Shown: positions 1-7,952 of the stretch, piece by piece | How the letters are laid out: each line of letters begins with the position of its first letter | How positions within the stretch are numbered: position 1 is the first letter of the stretch | Assembly: GCA_024228495.1 (NCBI GenBank) | Contig: JAAETJ010000054.1 | Coordinates: 1-44,577, forward strand | DNA length: 44,577 nucleotides | Direction: 5' to 3' | From: a bacterium | Lineage (GTDB): Bacteria; Pseudomonadota; Alphaproteobacteria; Rhizobiales; JAKIUO01 | Position numbers and translations under genes: made by a program | The notes under the pieces: generated by a model | What the model was told of the DNA's origin: nothing | The model's database searches: none | Seen by the model: only the letters and a program-made list of their open reading frames with translations

Positions 1-23
1 ATGACATTGTGTTGCAGCAATAC

Positions 24-56
24 AAAAAGGCCCGATACAGTTATGCACGGGCCTTT
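24..56 (-). terminator. Rho-independent terminator of the small Trp-repeat gene
   Basis: A perfect 9-bp stem (26-34 with 48-56) with a 13-nt loop is followed, on the minus strand, by a run of five T. It lies about 50 bp past the stop codon of the minus-strand gene at 108-683. The hairpin could also serve a plus-strand gene left of the window, but the T-run favours the minus strand. Confidence 0.8.
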
Positions 57-107
57 GAATTTTTATTGTTATGTTCCAAATCCAGGGAATTAAGAGGCAA
101 TCCCGGT

Positions 108-683
108 TCAGATATTTCTGAGAATCGTATGCTCTTCCACCGCCTCAAAACTCCAGTGACCATCTCTACGCACCCAGTGAGGTTCGGGGAATGAGCGGAA
201 AGGAGCGACCGTTTCTTTCGATTTTTCGATTTGACTTGGTTCCGGTAAGCGCCTGGATTTTTGTGATTGCACAGGCGTTTTGGCCAGCGTGCCAGTTGTC
301 CGCGCTGTTCGCCATTCCCAGCGATCGCCGATTTTCGACCAGCGTCCGATTTCATCTGCAAGCGCCGCCCTCAGCGCCTTCTTTTTGACTTTTCGCCGCT
401 TGGAAGGAGGTATGGAGGCCGTTATCACGGGTACAGCGCGTTGCTGTCTGGTCCTCTTCAGCTTACTGACTTTACTGATTTTCAGAAAATACCAGCGTCC
501 ATTTTTTTTTGTCCAATGACCCGAAAGCTTATTGCCGTGCATATTGATGGTCATCTGACGTGTCTTTACAGATGCATTGGCAGGCAAATATTGGCCAACC
601 AGCCCCAGTACGCCAAACCAACTCGCGAGAGAGATGACAACAAAGGCCAATCTTCTCTCTTTGTAAAAAAAAGCTCTACTCAT
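108..683 (-). CDS. Small secreted or anchored basic protein with three Trp-hairpin repeats (unknown function)
   Basis: I do not recognise a named family. The 191-residue protein has a basic N-terminus and a hydrophobic segment at about 11-30, a signal peptide or membrane anchor, then a Lys/Arg-rich body. Three copies of one module are evident: Trp57/Trp64, Trp115/Trp122 and Trp170/Trp177. Each pair is seven residues apart, with Lys/Arg and an N-G or D-G type turn between them, for example HWTKKNGRWYF. The longer reading frame to 836 is open, but its N-terminus looks like non-coding DNA, so I start at Met52 of that frame, just before the hydrophobic segment. The same module recurs in the 680-residue protein at 7953-9995. 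The spacing resembles designed tryptophan-zipper hairpins and, loosely, the Pfam WXXGXW repeat. That structural reading is inference. It is followed by a good terminator. Confidence 0.75.
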   Translation of the reverse strand: MSRAFFYKERRLAFVVISLASWFGVLGLVGQYLPANASVKTRQMTINMHGNKLSGHWTKKNGRWYFLKISKVSKLKRTRQQRAVPVITASIPPSKRRKVKKKALRAALADEIGRWSKIGDRWEWRTARTTGTLAKTPVQSQKSRRLPEPSQIEKSKETVAPFRSFPEPHWVRRDGHWSFEAVEEHTILRNI

Positions 684-882
684 AGCAATACCCCTAACGC
701 ACAACAACACTATTAATTTACTTGTATTATTATACCTATTAATCAAAAACATAGACTTAATAGGTGACTTAACAGGCGGTAAATACATGAATTTATCGGG
801 GAATTTCTGTATAATTTCAGCATATTGAAGTAACACTCTATTATCTTCAGGGAATTTCTGAATATCCCCAAAAATCTATTCT

Positions 883-902
883 CATCCTGGCCAATCAGGA
901 TG
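883..902. repeat. 7-bp inverted repeat beside the transposase remnant
   Basis: The arms at 883-889 and 896-902 are perfect inverted copies (CATCCTG/CAGGATG) separated by 6 bp. It abuts the end of the transposase-like fragment on its C-terminal side. It may be residual element DNA or a chance hairpin. Confidence 0.35.
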
Positions 903-1032
903 CGCCCTGACACCAAAAACAATCACCGGCAAGCAAAATAATCCGTACCCGCATTACTATTTGCTACGGCGTGGTGTGGGCGCGCACAAGCACTTCAAGA
1001 AGTTCTCTTTCCGTATCGGAAAGCGTGATCAT
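902..1032 (-). pseudogene. IS630-family transposase N-terminal remnant
   Basis: On the minus strand from the ATG at 1032 the translation begins MITLSDTERELLEVLVRA, reaches HTTP, meets an in-frame TAG, then continues QIVMRVRIILLAGD. This matches the start of IS630-type transposases as I know them: an L-S-x-x-E-R helix, then a TTPQ...RARI(I/V)LLA stretch. The stop falls where Gln would be expected, consistent with a CAG to TAG change. Only about 44 codons are recognisable; no DDE catalytic domain or complementary terminal repeat follows. It lies in the roughly 515-bp gap between nhaD and the small Trp-repeat gene. The rest of that gap (684-900 and 1033-1199) shows nothing I can name. Confidence 0.6.
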
Positions 1033-1199
1033 ATCAGCAGGCTGCAACGGTATTTGATTTCTCCATTGATATTAGACATGCGATTGCTCTTAATGCCTGA
1101 ATTGACGATCGGGAATCCCGCATCACTAAAAAATTCAACCGTTACAAATCAGACTCAGTAAAGACCATCAAATAGAGTCAGAACTTCCAGCGGGGTGTA

Positions 1200-2780
1200 C
1201 TAGCCGCCATTGAGCCAGATATGCACCCAGATGCTGGCGGCGTAGCCAAGGGCGATGACTGGCATCCATTTGAGATGGCCGCCAAAGGTATAAAAGCCTC
1301 TCGCCTGCCCCATCAGCGCCACACCGGCGGCTGAACCAATAGACAGTAGCGAGCCACCGACACCAGCCGTCAGGGTCACCAGCAGCCATTGAGCATGACG
1401 CGAGGCATCGATTGCTGCCTGCGTCACTTCGGGACCGACAACGGTACCAACGGTGCTCATTTCCGGACCCATCGTCAAAACAGCGAACATAACGGGTATA
1501 TTATCTACAATCGCCGACAGGATGCCGACAAGAATATTGGCATTGGTTGCACCAAGATCTGCATACATGATCTGGGACAGACCAGCCAGATAGCCAATGA
1601 AGCCAAGGCCACCAACGGCCAGCACTACACCAAAAAAGAATAACAAGGTATCCCACTCGGCCAAGGCAACTTTTTCAAACACTTCCAGCGGAGCTTCCTT
1701 GACCCGTCTGTTCCCAACAATCTGATCGGCTGTTGCGCCTGCTCCATCACCCGCTTCAAGACCCAATTTGCGAGAATAACGTTTGCCGTAAATCTTGCGC
1801 AGATAGTAGCTGTAAAACTGCAGATAGGCGAGACCCGTCATCATGCCCAGCATTGGTGGCAGATGCAGGAAGTTATGGAAGGCAACAGCGGTTGTAATCG
1901 TGGCAAGGAACAAGAAGATAATGACCACGGCCCCCGGTTTCATGTGGGTTTCTTCATCATCATCGGCCGCTTTGGGCTTGGAGTTTGGCAAGAAGAAGCT
2001 CATGATCACCGCTGGTATAATCCAGTTGACGACCGATGGCACGAACAAGACGAAAAACTCCTGGAACTGTACAATGCCTTTTTGCCAGACCATCAAGGTC
2101 GTAATATCGCCAAACGGCGAGAAAGCACCGCCAGCGTTCGCCGCAACGACAATATTGATACAGGCCATCAAAACGAATTTGGGATGCACACAACCGACAA
2201 TTTTACCACTGTCATCCTTTGTGCAATCAACTGCCATGATCACTGCGCACATGAGCAAAGCGGTGGTCAGATTGTCTGCAATAGGTGAGATGAAAAAGGA
2301 CAGAACCCCTGTCAGCCAGAACAATTGCTTGAGCGTGAACCCCTTGTGCACCATCCATGAACGCAGAGCCATAAAAACGCGGCGCTCGCCCATAGCATTG
2401 ATATAGGTCATCGCCACCAGCAAGAACAAGAACAGCTCCGCATATTCGAGAATATTGTGACGAACCGCTATTTCGGCAGCGTGGGGCAAATTATTGTTGG
2501 CATATTCCCATGCAATCATCGCCCAGATAATACCGGCGGCTAGAATTACCGGTTTGGATTTTCTCAAGTGAGTCACTTCTTCAAGCATGACAAGAGCATA
2601 AGCGAAGACAAAAACAGCGATGGCCGCGTAGCCTACCCAGTGATTGGTCAAATCAAGTGTCTTACCGTGCGTCGCATCAGCTGCAAGAGCCATGGATGGC
2701 AGCACGCTCGCACAGAAAACCGCGACAAAAAGCATAAATAATTTGCTGACAAGTCGCTCCCGGTCATTAAAGTTCACCAC
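1200..2780 (-). CDS. nhaD: NhaD-type Na+/H+ antiporter
   Basis: A 526-residue polytopic inner-membrane protein of the ion transporter superfamily, expected to exchange Na+ or Li+ for protons and support pH and salt homeostasis. An N-terminal hydrophobic segment ending near MALAADATHG looks like a cleavable signal, which NhaD proteins often have. About a dozen membrane segments follow, with characteristic stretches such as SPIADNLTTALLM and SAIVDNIPVMFAVL, the two Asp-Asn re-entrant motifs (DN-TTAL and DNIPVM) expected of the family. Length agrees with NhaD rather than NhaA or NhaB. The gene stands alone on the minus strand. A 20-bp perfect palindrome 48 bp upstream of the start may be an operator. 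I see no obvious terminator after the stop. Confidence in the family is high; ion specificity is inferred. Confidence 0.92.
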   Translation of the reverse strand: MVNFNDRERLVSKLFMLFVAVFCASVLPSMALAADATHGKTLDLTNHWVGYAAIAVFVFAYALVMLEEVTHLRKSKPVILAAGIIWAMIAWEYANNNLPHAAEIAVRHNILEYAELFLFLLVAMTYINAMGERRVFMALRSWMVHKGFTLKQLFWLTGVLSFFISPIADNLTTALLMCAVIMAVDCTKDDSGKIVGCVHPKFVLMACINIVVAANAGGAFSPFGDITTLMVWQKGIVQFQEFFVLFVPSVVNWIIPAVIMSFFLPNSKPKAADDDEETHMKPGAVVIIFLFLATITTAVAFHNFLHLPPMLGMMTGLAYLQFYSYYLRKIYGKRYSRKLGLEAGDGAGATADQIVGNRRVKEAPLEVFEKVALAEWDTLLFFFGVVLAVGGLGFIGYLAGLSQIMYADLGATNANILVGILSAIVDNIPVMFAVLTMGPEMSTVGTVVGPEVTQAAIDASRHAQWLLVTLTAGVGGSLLSIGSAAGVALMGQARGFYTFGGHLKWMPVIALGYAASIWVHIWLNGG

Positions 2781-2827
2781 CTGAAGATCCCCTTTTTATC
2801 TGTTTCCTCAAAGCCCGCCCCAGGACG

Positions 2828-2847
2828 TGCGTGATTCGTATCACGCA
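2828..2847 (-). promoter_or_regulatory. 20-bp palindrome upstream of nhaD, possible operator
   Basis: Eight-base arms at 2828-2835 and 2840-2847 form a perfect palindrome around TCGT. The core reads GTGA-N6-TCAC, the half-site spacing of CRP/FNR-superfamily operators. It is 48 bp upstream of the nhaD start, where a regulator could affect initiation. The binding protein is unknown. The FNR-type regulator in this window has ExxSR recognition residues, which would rather predict TTGAT half-sites. Confidence 0.5.
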
Positions 2848-2925
2848 AATATGCCCCAGACTATACTAGATCTGCAACCAGAGATTGCCAAATCGAGGCT
2901 GCAACCGTTGAAAACTTGTAAAAGA

Positions 2926-2957
2926 AAAACAAAAAGGCCCGGGAAATTCCCTGGCCT
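2926..2957 (-). terminator. Terminator after the cytochrome c gene
   Basis: An inverted repeat at 2933-2957 (AAGGCC...GGCCTT with a further GGGAA/TTCCC and one mismatch) is followed on the minus strand by a T-rich run from the complement of 2926-2934. It lies about 50 bp beyond the stop of the minus-strand cytochrome gene. Confidence 0.75.
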
Positions 2958-3006
2958 TAAAGCAGTTCAAAGCGGATATGCTCCGCCATATTTTGTCTCG
3001 TCTGAT

Positions 3007-3441
3007 TTATTTGGCAACAAATGTTTTCAAATAAGCAATGACGTCAGCACGCTGCTGAGGTTTTTTCAAACCGGGAAAAGCCATTTTTGACTTGCCTTTT
3101 GGTTTGCCACCTTTTTCAATGATAAAGGCTTTGAGCGTTTTGTTCATACCTTTTTTATCAAGATATTTGTCGAGTGTGGCTTCGTCCCAAACCAGCCCAA
3201 GCTCGGCAGCACCTTTGACAAGTTTGGAATATTTGAATTTCTCGACAGACCCTGCCTTACGGCCAATAATGCCGTTGAGTTGTGGACCAACGCCGTTCCT
3301 GGCTTTATCGCCAACTTTGTGGCAAGCTTTACATTTGTTGAAGATTTTTTTGCCTTTCGCAGCATCGCCTTCCGCATGAGCGACGCCTGCAAACGAAAAC
3401 AGAGCCAGGGCAGCAAAAGCGATTTTCACAATTCTCATCAT
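3007..3441 (-). CDS. Periplasmic class I c-type cytochrome
   Basis: A 144-residue monohaem cytochrome. A Sec signal peptide ends near residue 23 (VAHA|EG). The haem site CKACH is at 37-41, and Met120 in KSKMAFPGL is the likely sixth ligand, the arrangement of mitochondrial-type cytochrome c and c2. It should carry electrons in the periplasm between membrane complexes. A strong Shine-Dalgarno (GGAGGAG) precedes the ATG at 3441, supporting that start. The gene is monocistronic, between nhaD and glcD, with its own terminator. A spaced inverted repeat occurs about 35-65 bp upstream of the start. I cannot tell whether it is a photosynthetic c2 or a respiratory cytochrome, so no symbol is given. 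Confidence 0.93.
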   Translation of the reverse strand: MMRIVKIAFAALALFSFAGVAHAEGDAAKGKKIFNKCKACHKVGDKARNGVGPQLNGIIGRKAGSVEKFKYSKLVKGAAELGLVWDEATLDKYLDKKGMNKTLKAFIIEKGGKPKGKSKMAFPGLKKPQQRADVIAYLKTFVAK

Positions 3442-3474
3442 TTAGATTTCTCCTCCAGTGGTAAAATTCTTATT

Positions 3475-3506
3475 GGAACACAAGTCGACCAATACGATCG
3501 TGTTCC
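3475..3506 (-). promoter_or_regulatory. Spaced inverted repeat upstream of the cytochrome c gene
   Basis: GGAACAC (3475-3481) and GTGTTCC (3500-3506) are perfect inverted 7-mers 18 bp apart, 34-65 bp upstream of the cytochrome start. This could be a dimeric regulator site or an untranslated-leader stem. Confidence 0.35.
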
Positions 3507-3567
3507 CCAGCCAACAATATCAGATTAATGATATCAGCCAACATCCGTCCCTAAGATAGCTCAATCA

Positions 3568-3699
3568 ATGGAGCAGAAAAATGTCCTTACGCGCGACGAA
3601 TTGATGCAGGTCAAGGAGATTATAACACAAGGAACCGCTTTTAAAAAATATTCATCAGGCGCAAACGGGCATGGCCTTGAAGAGCGAAGCCTCTTATAG
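3568..3699 (+). CDS. Possible 43-residue small protein upstream of glcD
   Basis: An ATG-initiated frame of 43 codons (MEQKNVLTRDELMQVKEI...) with a polar, helical-looking composition ends 78 bp before glcD. There is no clear Shine-Dalgarno and I do not recognise it. It could be a short leader protein or chance. Confidence 0.22.
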   Translation: MEQKNVLTRDELMQVKEIITQGTAFKKYSSGANGHGLEERSLL

Positions 3700-3777
3700 T
3701 GGATGTTTGAAACGTGACGAATCATCATAGCCTATCCGTGCGAGTGGGCGCTTTTCGAGAATAGAGCCACACAGAAA

Positions 3778-5268
3778 ATGTCTTTCATACCCCTTCCGGA
3801 TCCAGATCCAGATATTCTCAAACGGCGCGCTCAAATCGCTAAAAATCTCGCCAAAATTGCCCCTGATGCAGTGTTTATTGAGGATGAAGAAGGGCGCCAG
3901 GCATATGAAACAGATGCTCTGACTACTTATCGACGCATTCCCCTGCTGGTGATCCTGCCGTCTTCGACCCATGAGGTCAGTCTGCTTTTGACCCATTGCC
4001 ATAAAGAACATATTCAAGTCATCGCCAGAGGGGCAGGCACCTCCCTTTGTGGCGGGGCTGTACCTACTACAGATGCGGTCATTATCGGCCTGTCGCGAAT
4101 GCGCCGAATCCTTGATATCAATTATGATAACCGCACAGCCAAGGTCGAAGCCGGGGTCACCAATCTTGGTATATCTGACGCCATGAACGCCGAGCAGTTC
4201 TTTTATGCCCCGGACCCCTCTTCGCAGATTGCCTGCACCATTGGCGGCAATGTGGCCATGAATTCAGGCGGTGCCCATTGTCTCAAATACGGCGTCACCA
4301 CCAATAACGTGCTGGGCGTCAAACTGGTTTTGATGGATGGCGAAGTGATTGATATTGGCAGTGAAGCGCTTGATAGCAATGGCTATGATCTACTCGGTCT
4401 GATCAATGGCTCAGAGGGACAGCTTGGCATCGCCACCGAAATTACCGTGCGTATCTTGCGCAAACCAGAAATGGCGCGCCCCATGCTGATCGGCTTTAAC
4501 AACAACAAGGATGCGGGCAATTGCGTCTCCGCCATCATTGCCAGTGGCATGATCCCCGCCGCCCTTGAGTTTATGGACAAGCGCGCCATTCATATTTGTG
4601 AAAATTACGTCAAGGTCGGCTACCCTCTTGATGTGGAAGCCTTGCTCATCGTTGAGGTGGAAGGGTCTGAAAACGAGATCAATCTACAATTTGATCATGT
4701 GCGCGAAATTGTCGAAAAATTTGATCCCAAAACCATTCGCATTGCACAAAATGACGAAGAAACTGATAAAATCTGGAAGGGCCGTAAATCGGCATTTGGC
4801 GCGATGGGGCAGCTTTCAGACAATTATTGCATGGATGGTGTTATTCCCATTTCACGCCTCGCAGATGTGTTGGGGTGGGTGGCCCACATCGGTCGCCACC
4901 ACGATTTTGAAATTGCCAATGTGTTTCATGCGGGCGACGGCAGTCTGCATCCCGTGATCCTTTATAATGCTAATGATGAAGAAGAGCTTTTACGCGCTGA
5001 AGCATGCGGCGCGGAGCTTTTACGCTTGTGTGTCAAGGCCGGGGGATGTCTGACCGGTGAACATGGGGTGGGCATTGAAAAACGAGATCTGATGCGCGAA
5101 CAGTTCAGCGAACTTGATCTGATCCAACAAACCCGTATTAAAACAGTTTTTGACCCCAACTGGCTGCTCAACCCGGCCAAAGTATTTCCCCTCAACGCCC
5201 CTGGGCGAGGTGGCATAGAAGCCGACATTGCCGAAATCAGCAAGCCGGGCGGAGAGAGTGAGCGATGA
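3778..5268 (+). CDS. glcD: Glycolate oxidase FAD subunit GlcD
   Basis: The 496-residue FAD-binding subunit of the membrane-associated glycolate dehydrogenase GlcDEF, which oxidises glycolate to glyoxylate and feeds electrons to the respiratory chain. The PCMH-type FAD-binding signature RGAGTSLCGG is at about 84-93 and a second conserved stretch (CLTGEHGVGIEKRDL) at about 423-437. Length matches the family. The start is weakly preceded by a ribosome site, but the N-terminus (LPDPDPDILKRR) is typical of alphaproteobacterial GlcD, so I keep it. It overlaps glcE by 4 bp (ATGA), indicating translational coupling, and glcF follows. D-lactate dehydrogenases are related, but the trio of genes supports glycolate. 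Confidence 0.95.
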   Translation: MSFIPLPDPDPDILKRRAQIAKNLAKIAPDAVFIEDEEGRQAYETDALTTYRRIPLLVILPSSTHEVSLLLTHCHKEHIQVIARGAGTSLCGGAVPTTDAVIIGLSRMRRILDINYDNRTAKVEAGVTNLGISDAMNAEQFFYAPDPSSQIACTIGGNVAMNSGGAHCLKYGVTTNNVLGVKLVLMDGEVIDIGSEALDSNGYDLLGLINGSEGQLGIATEITVRILRKPEMARPMLIGFNNNKDAGNCVSAIIASGMIPAALEFMDKRAIHICENYVKVGYPLDVEALLIVEVEGSENEINLQFDHVREIVEKFDPKTIRIAQNDEETDKIWKGRKSAFGAMGQLSDNYCMDGVIPISRLADVLGWVAHIGRHHDFEIANVFHAGDGSLHPVILYNANDEEELLRAEACGAELLRLCVKAGGCLTGEHGVGIEKRDLMREQFSELDLIQQTRIKTVFDPNWLLNPAKVFPLNAPGRGGIEADIAEISKPGGESER

Positions 5269-6485
5269 GCGAACTTTTGCTACCGCGAGATCACAAGGAT
5301 CTAAGCGACATTATCACCAGCGCCAGCGATGACAAGACCCGTTTGGAAGTGATTGGTGAAAATTCCAAACAATATATTGGTCGCCCGATGCGCGTCGACC
5401 GGACCTTGACGACGCGTCAGTTGAGCGGCATCAATTTTTACAGCCCCGAAGAACTGGTCATTTCCGTGCGTGCCGGCACCTCGCTGTCGATGGTCGAACA
5501 TACATTGCGCCATGAAGAACAGCAATTGGCGTTTGAACCCATTGATTATGGCCATCTGTTTGGCTTCAAAACCGGTCAGGGCACCATTGGCAGTGTCGTC
5601 GCCTGCAATCTTTCCGGCCCACGGCGTATTCGCTCTGGGGCAGCGCGTGACTCGCTGCTGGGTATTCACGGCGTCAATGGTCGCGGTGAATATTTCCAGA
5701 ACGGTGGCCGCGTGATGAAAAATGTCACCGGCTATGATCTCACCAAGGGACTAACTGGCAGCTGGGGTACACTATGTGTATTCAGCGAGGTGATCCTAAA
5801 AGTGATCCCGCGGTTCGAAACCAGTGTTACCCTTGTGTTGCAGGGTCTGGATGACCGGCTAGCCATCAATGCCTTGTGTGATGCCATGAAAAGTCCCTAT
5901 GAGGTCACCGGCGCGGTGCATCTGCAAAAAGCCCCCGTAGCGCTTTTGACAGATCCCAAGATCGCCTCACTAGGCACCAGCCTCACCGCCATCCGGCTGG
6001 AAAATTTTGAAACCGCCGTGCGCTATCGTAGTACAAGATTGCGCACCCAGCTAAGCTGTTATGGCGATGTACTGGAGTTTAGCGAGCAACAGACCAACAG
6101 TTTTTGGCAAGACATGCAGCACCTGAAATTCCTGACCCAGTCAAGAGCCCCTGTCTGGCGCATCTCGACGCCCCCACAGAACGGCCCTATTCTGGTCAGC
6201 GAAATCGAACGTGTGGTGCCTGTCAGCGCAATCTATGACTGGTCAGGGGGGCTCATCTGGCTGGAAGTGCCAGCGACCTCTGATGTCAGCGCCTCCGACA
6301 TCCGTCGGTCGCTTGCCCATTTGGGGGGACACGCAACACTCATTCGCGCCGACCGCGAAGTACGCACCAGAACCGAGGTTTTTCACCCCATACCGGGTGC
6401 TATCGGCAAGATCACTCGTGGCATCAAGAACAGTTTTGATCCTCACCATATTCTTAACCCGGAACGCATGTATGCTGGACTGTAA
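5265..6485 (+). CDS. glcE: Glycolate oxidase subunit GlcE
   Basis: The 406-residue second FAD-domain subunit of glycolate oxidase. It has a shortened PCMH-type FAD-binding region with the motif VRAGTSLSMVE near residues 67-77 and NVTGYDLTKGLTGSWGT in the middle, both typical of GlcE. It starts inside the glcD stop (ATGA overlap), so the two are almost certainly co-translated. The subunit is needed with GlcD and GlcF for activity in the family. Length is normal and there are no disruptions. Confidence 0.94.
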   Translation: MSELLLPRDHKDLSDIITSASDDKTRLEVIGENSKQYIGRPMRVDRTLTTRQLSGINFYSPEELVISVRAGTSLSMVEHTLRHEEQQLAFEPIDYGHLFGFKTGQGTIGSVVACNLSGPRRIRSGAARDSLLGIHGVNGRGEYFQNGGRVMKNVTGYDLTKGLTGSWGTLCVFSEVILKVIPRFETSVTLVLQGLDDRLAINALCDAMKSPYEVTGAVHLQKAPVALLTDPKIASLGTSLTAIRLENFETAVRYRSTRLRTQLSCYGDVLEFSEQQTNSFWQDMQHLKFLTQSRAPVWRISTPPQNGPILVSEIERVVPVSAIYDWSGGLIWLEVPATSDVSASDIRRSLAHLGGHATLIRADREVRTRTEVFHPIPGAIGKITRGIKNSFDPHHILNPERMYAGL

Positions 6486-6554
6486 GGGCTCAATCAGCGC
6501 TATGGCAAGAACACGGATCGAGCCCACCGTTAGCAAACAAGGAAACGCCAGTTC

Positions 6555-7913
6555 ATGAAAACGAGTTATTCACCCGAACAGCTCAAGGACCCGCTCGTCT
6601 CTCACTCGGAAACCATTATGCGCAAGTGTGTGCAATGCGGCTTGTGCACGGCAACCTGTTCCAGCTATGTGATCCTTGGTGATGAGCGCGCCTCACCGCG
6701 CGGGCGTATCAATCTCATCAACCGCATGATGAAGAACAATGAAAACCCGTCCAAAGCTTCAATCGGCTTCCTCGATAATTGCCTGACCTGCCTGTCCTGC
6801 ATGACCACCTGCCCCTCAGGGGTCGACTATGTGCATCTCATTGACATGGCGCGAGCCCGCATCAATAAAAAGGCACGACGCAAACTGTCCACCAGAGTGA
6901 CGCGTTCGCTGCTTGCAGGGCTGCTCCCATACCCGGCGCGCATGAAAATGGCCATGAAACTCGGTCGATTGGCACGCCCGCTGACCGAGGGTTTTCAAAA
7001 ACTGGGCATGACATCAATCGCTGGTATGCTTGACGCCCTGCCACAAAAATCGGCCCGCAGCCCTCGCTATGAAAAACGCACGCCCGCCAATGACAAGCGG
7101 CAAAAGCTCGTCGCCATGCTGCCCGGCTGCTCCAATGATCTTTTGCGCCCCTCAATCAATGAAGCAACGGTCGCTTTGTTATCACGCATGGGGATCGAGG
7201 TTATTGTGCCCTCTGGCCTTGGCTGTTGCGGAACCATTGAACATCATCTGGGCGAAGAAGAAAAAGCCATCCGCTCAGCCAAACGCAATGTAGATGTGCT
7301 CTCCAAATTGCATGACGAACAACCCCTTGATGCCATTGTCATCACTGCATCAGGCTGTGGCAGCATGCTGAAAGACTATGCGCATCTGTTGCGCAATGAT
7401 GAAGGATATGCCAAACGAGCCGCCGATATTGCCGAACTGACACATGATGTCAGCGAAGTGCTAACTGCTATTACCATGCTCGCGCCAACCCAATGGAGCG
7501 ATATCAAGGTCGCCTATCATGGCTCTTGTTCTCTCGAACATGGTCAACAAATCACCAAGGAGCCTCGCTCCTTGCTCAGCAAAGCCGGGTATACGGTTCT
7601 GGAAGTGCCAGAAGGGCATATATGCTGTGGATCGGCCGGGACATATTCGATCATGCAGCCGGTCATTTCAAAAGCCCTATTGACCCGCAAGCTGGACAAT
7701 ATCGACAAGATCGAACCTGACATCATCGCCGCTGGCAATATTGGCTGTATCAATCATATGGCGACCAAATCCAACACCCCCATTGTCCACACGATTGAGC
7801 TCTTGAACTGGGCCTATGGGGGAGAGTGTCCAGCTGAACTCAAGCACCTTGAAGAGCGTATCCAGAAAATTTCCGGCGTCATGGTCGTCTCGCGCATGGA
7901 TGAATATAAATAG
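6555..7913 (+). CDS. glcF: Glycolate oxidase iron-sulfur subunit GlcF
   Basis: A 452-residue iron-sulfur subunit linking the flavin subunits to the quinone pool. Two ferredoxin-type 4Fe-4S motifs are visible: Cys25/28/31/35 (CVQCGLCTATC) and Cys76/79/82/86 (CLTCLSCMTTCP). Two CCG (cysteine-rich) domains follow, with LPGCSN...GLGCCG around 190-225 and SCSLEH...HICCGSAG around 320-360. AAGGAAA precedes the ATG at good spacing. It begins 69 bp after glcE on the same strand, completing the glcDEF operon. No transcriptional regulator (GlcC) or permease lies alongside. Confidence 0.95.
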   Translation: MKTSYSPEQLKDPLVSHSETIMRKCVQCGLCTATCSSYVILGDERASPRGRINLINRMMKNNENPSKASIGFLDNCLTCLSCMTTCPSGVDYVHLIDMARARINKKARRKLSTRVTRSLLAGLLPYPARMKMAMKLGRLARPLTEGFQKLGMTSIAGMLDALPQKSARSPRYEKRTPANDKRQKLVAMLPGCSNDLLRPSINEATVALLSRMGIEVIVPSGLGCCGTIEHHLGEEEKAIRSAKRNVDVLSKLHDEQPLDAIVITASGCGSMLKDYAHLLRNDEGYAKRAADIAELTHDVSEVLTAITMLAPTQWSDIKVAYHGSCSLEHGQQITKEPRSLLSKAGYTVLEVPEGHICCGSAGTYSIMQPVISKALLTRKLDNIDKIEPDIIAAGNIGCINHMATKSNTPIVHTIELLNWAYGGECPAELKHLEERIQKISGVMVVSRMDEYK

Positions 7914-7952
7914 CTCGTAGCGCGGTATAAAACCAATAGCCGCACTTGAAAC

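Larger units (their letters stand above)
3442..3777. other. Intergenic region between divergent cytochrome c and glcD
   Basis: This 336-bp gap must hold the divergent promoters of the cytochrome gene and glcDEF. Besides the inverted repeat at 3475-3506 and a 43-codon open frame at 3568-3699, I see no convincing -35/-10 pair. No RNA gene is visible. Confidence 0.5.

Noticed and set aside
961-1161. 66-codon plus frame
   Set aside because: Antisense to the IS630-like remnant.
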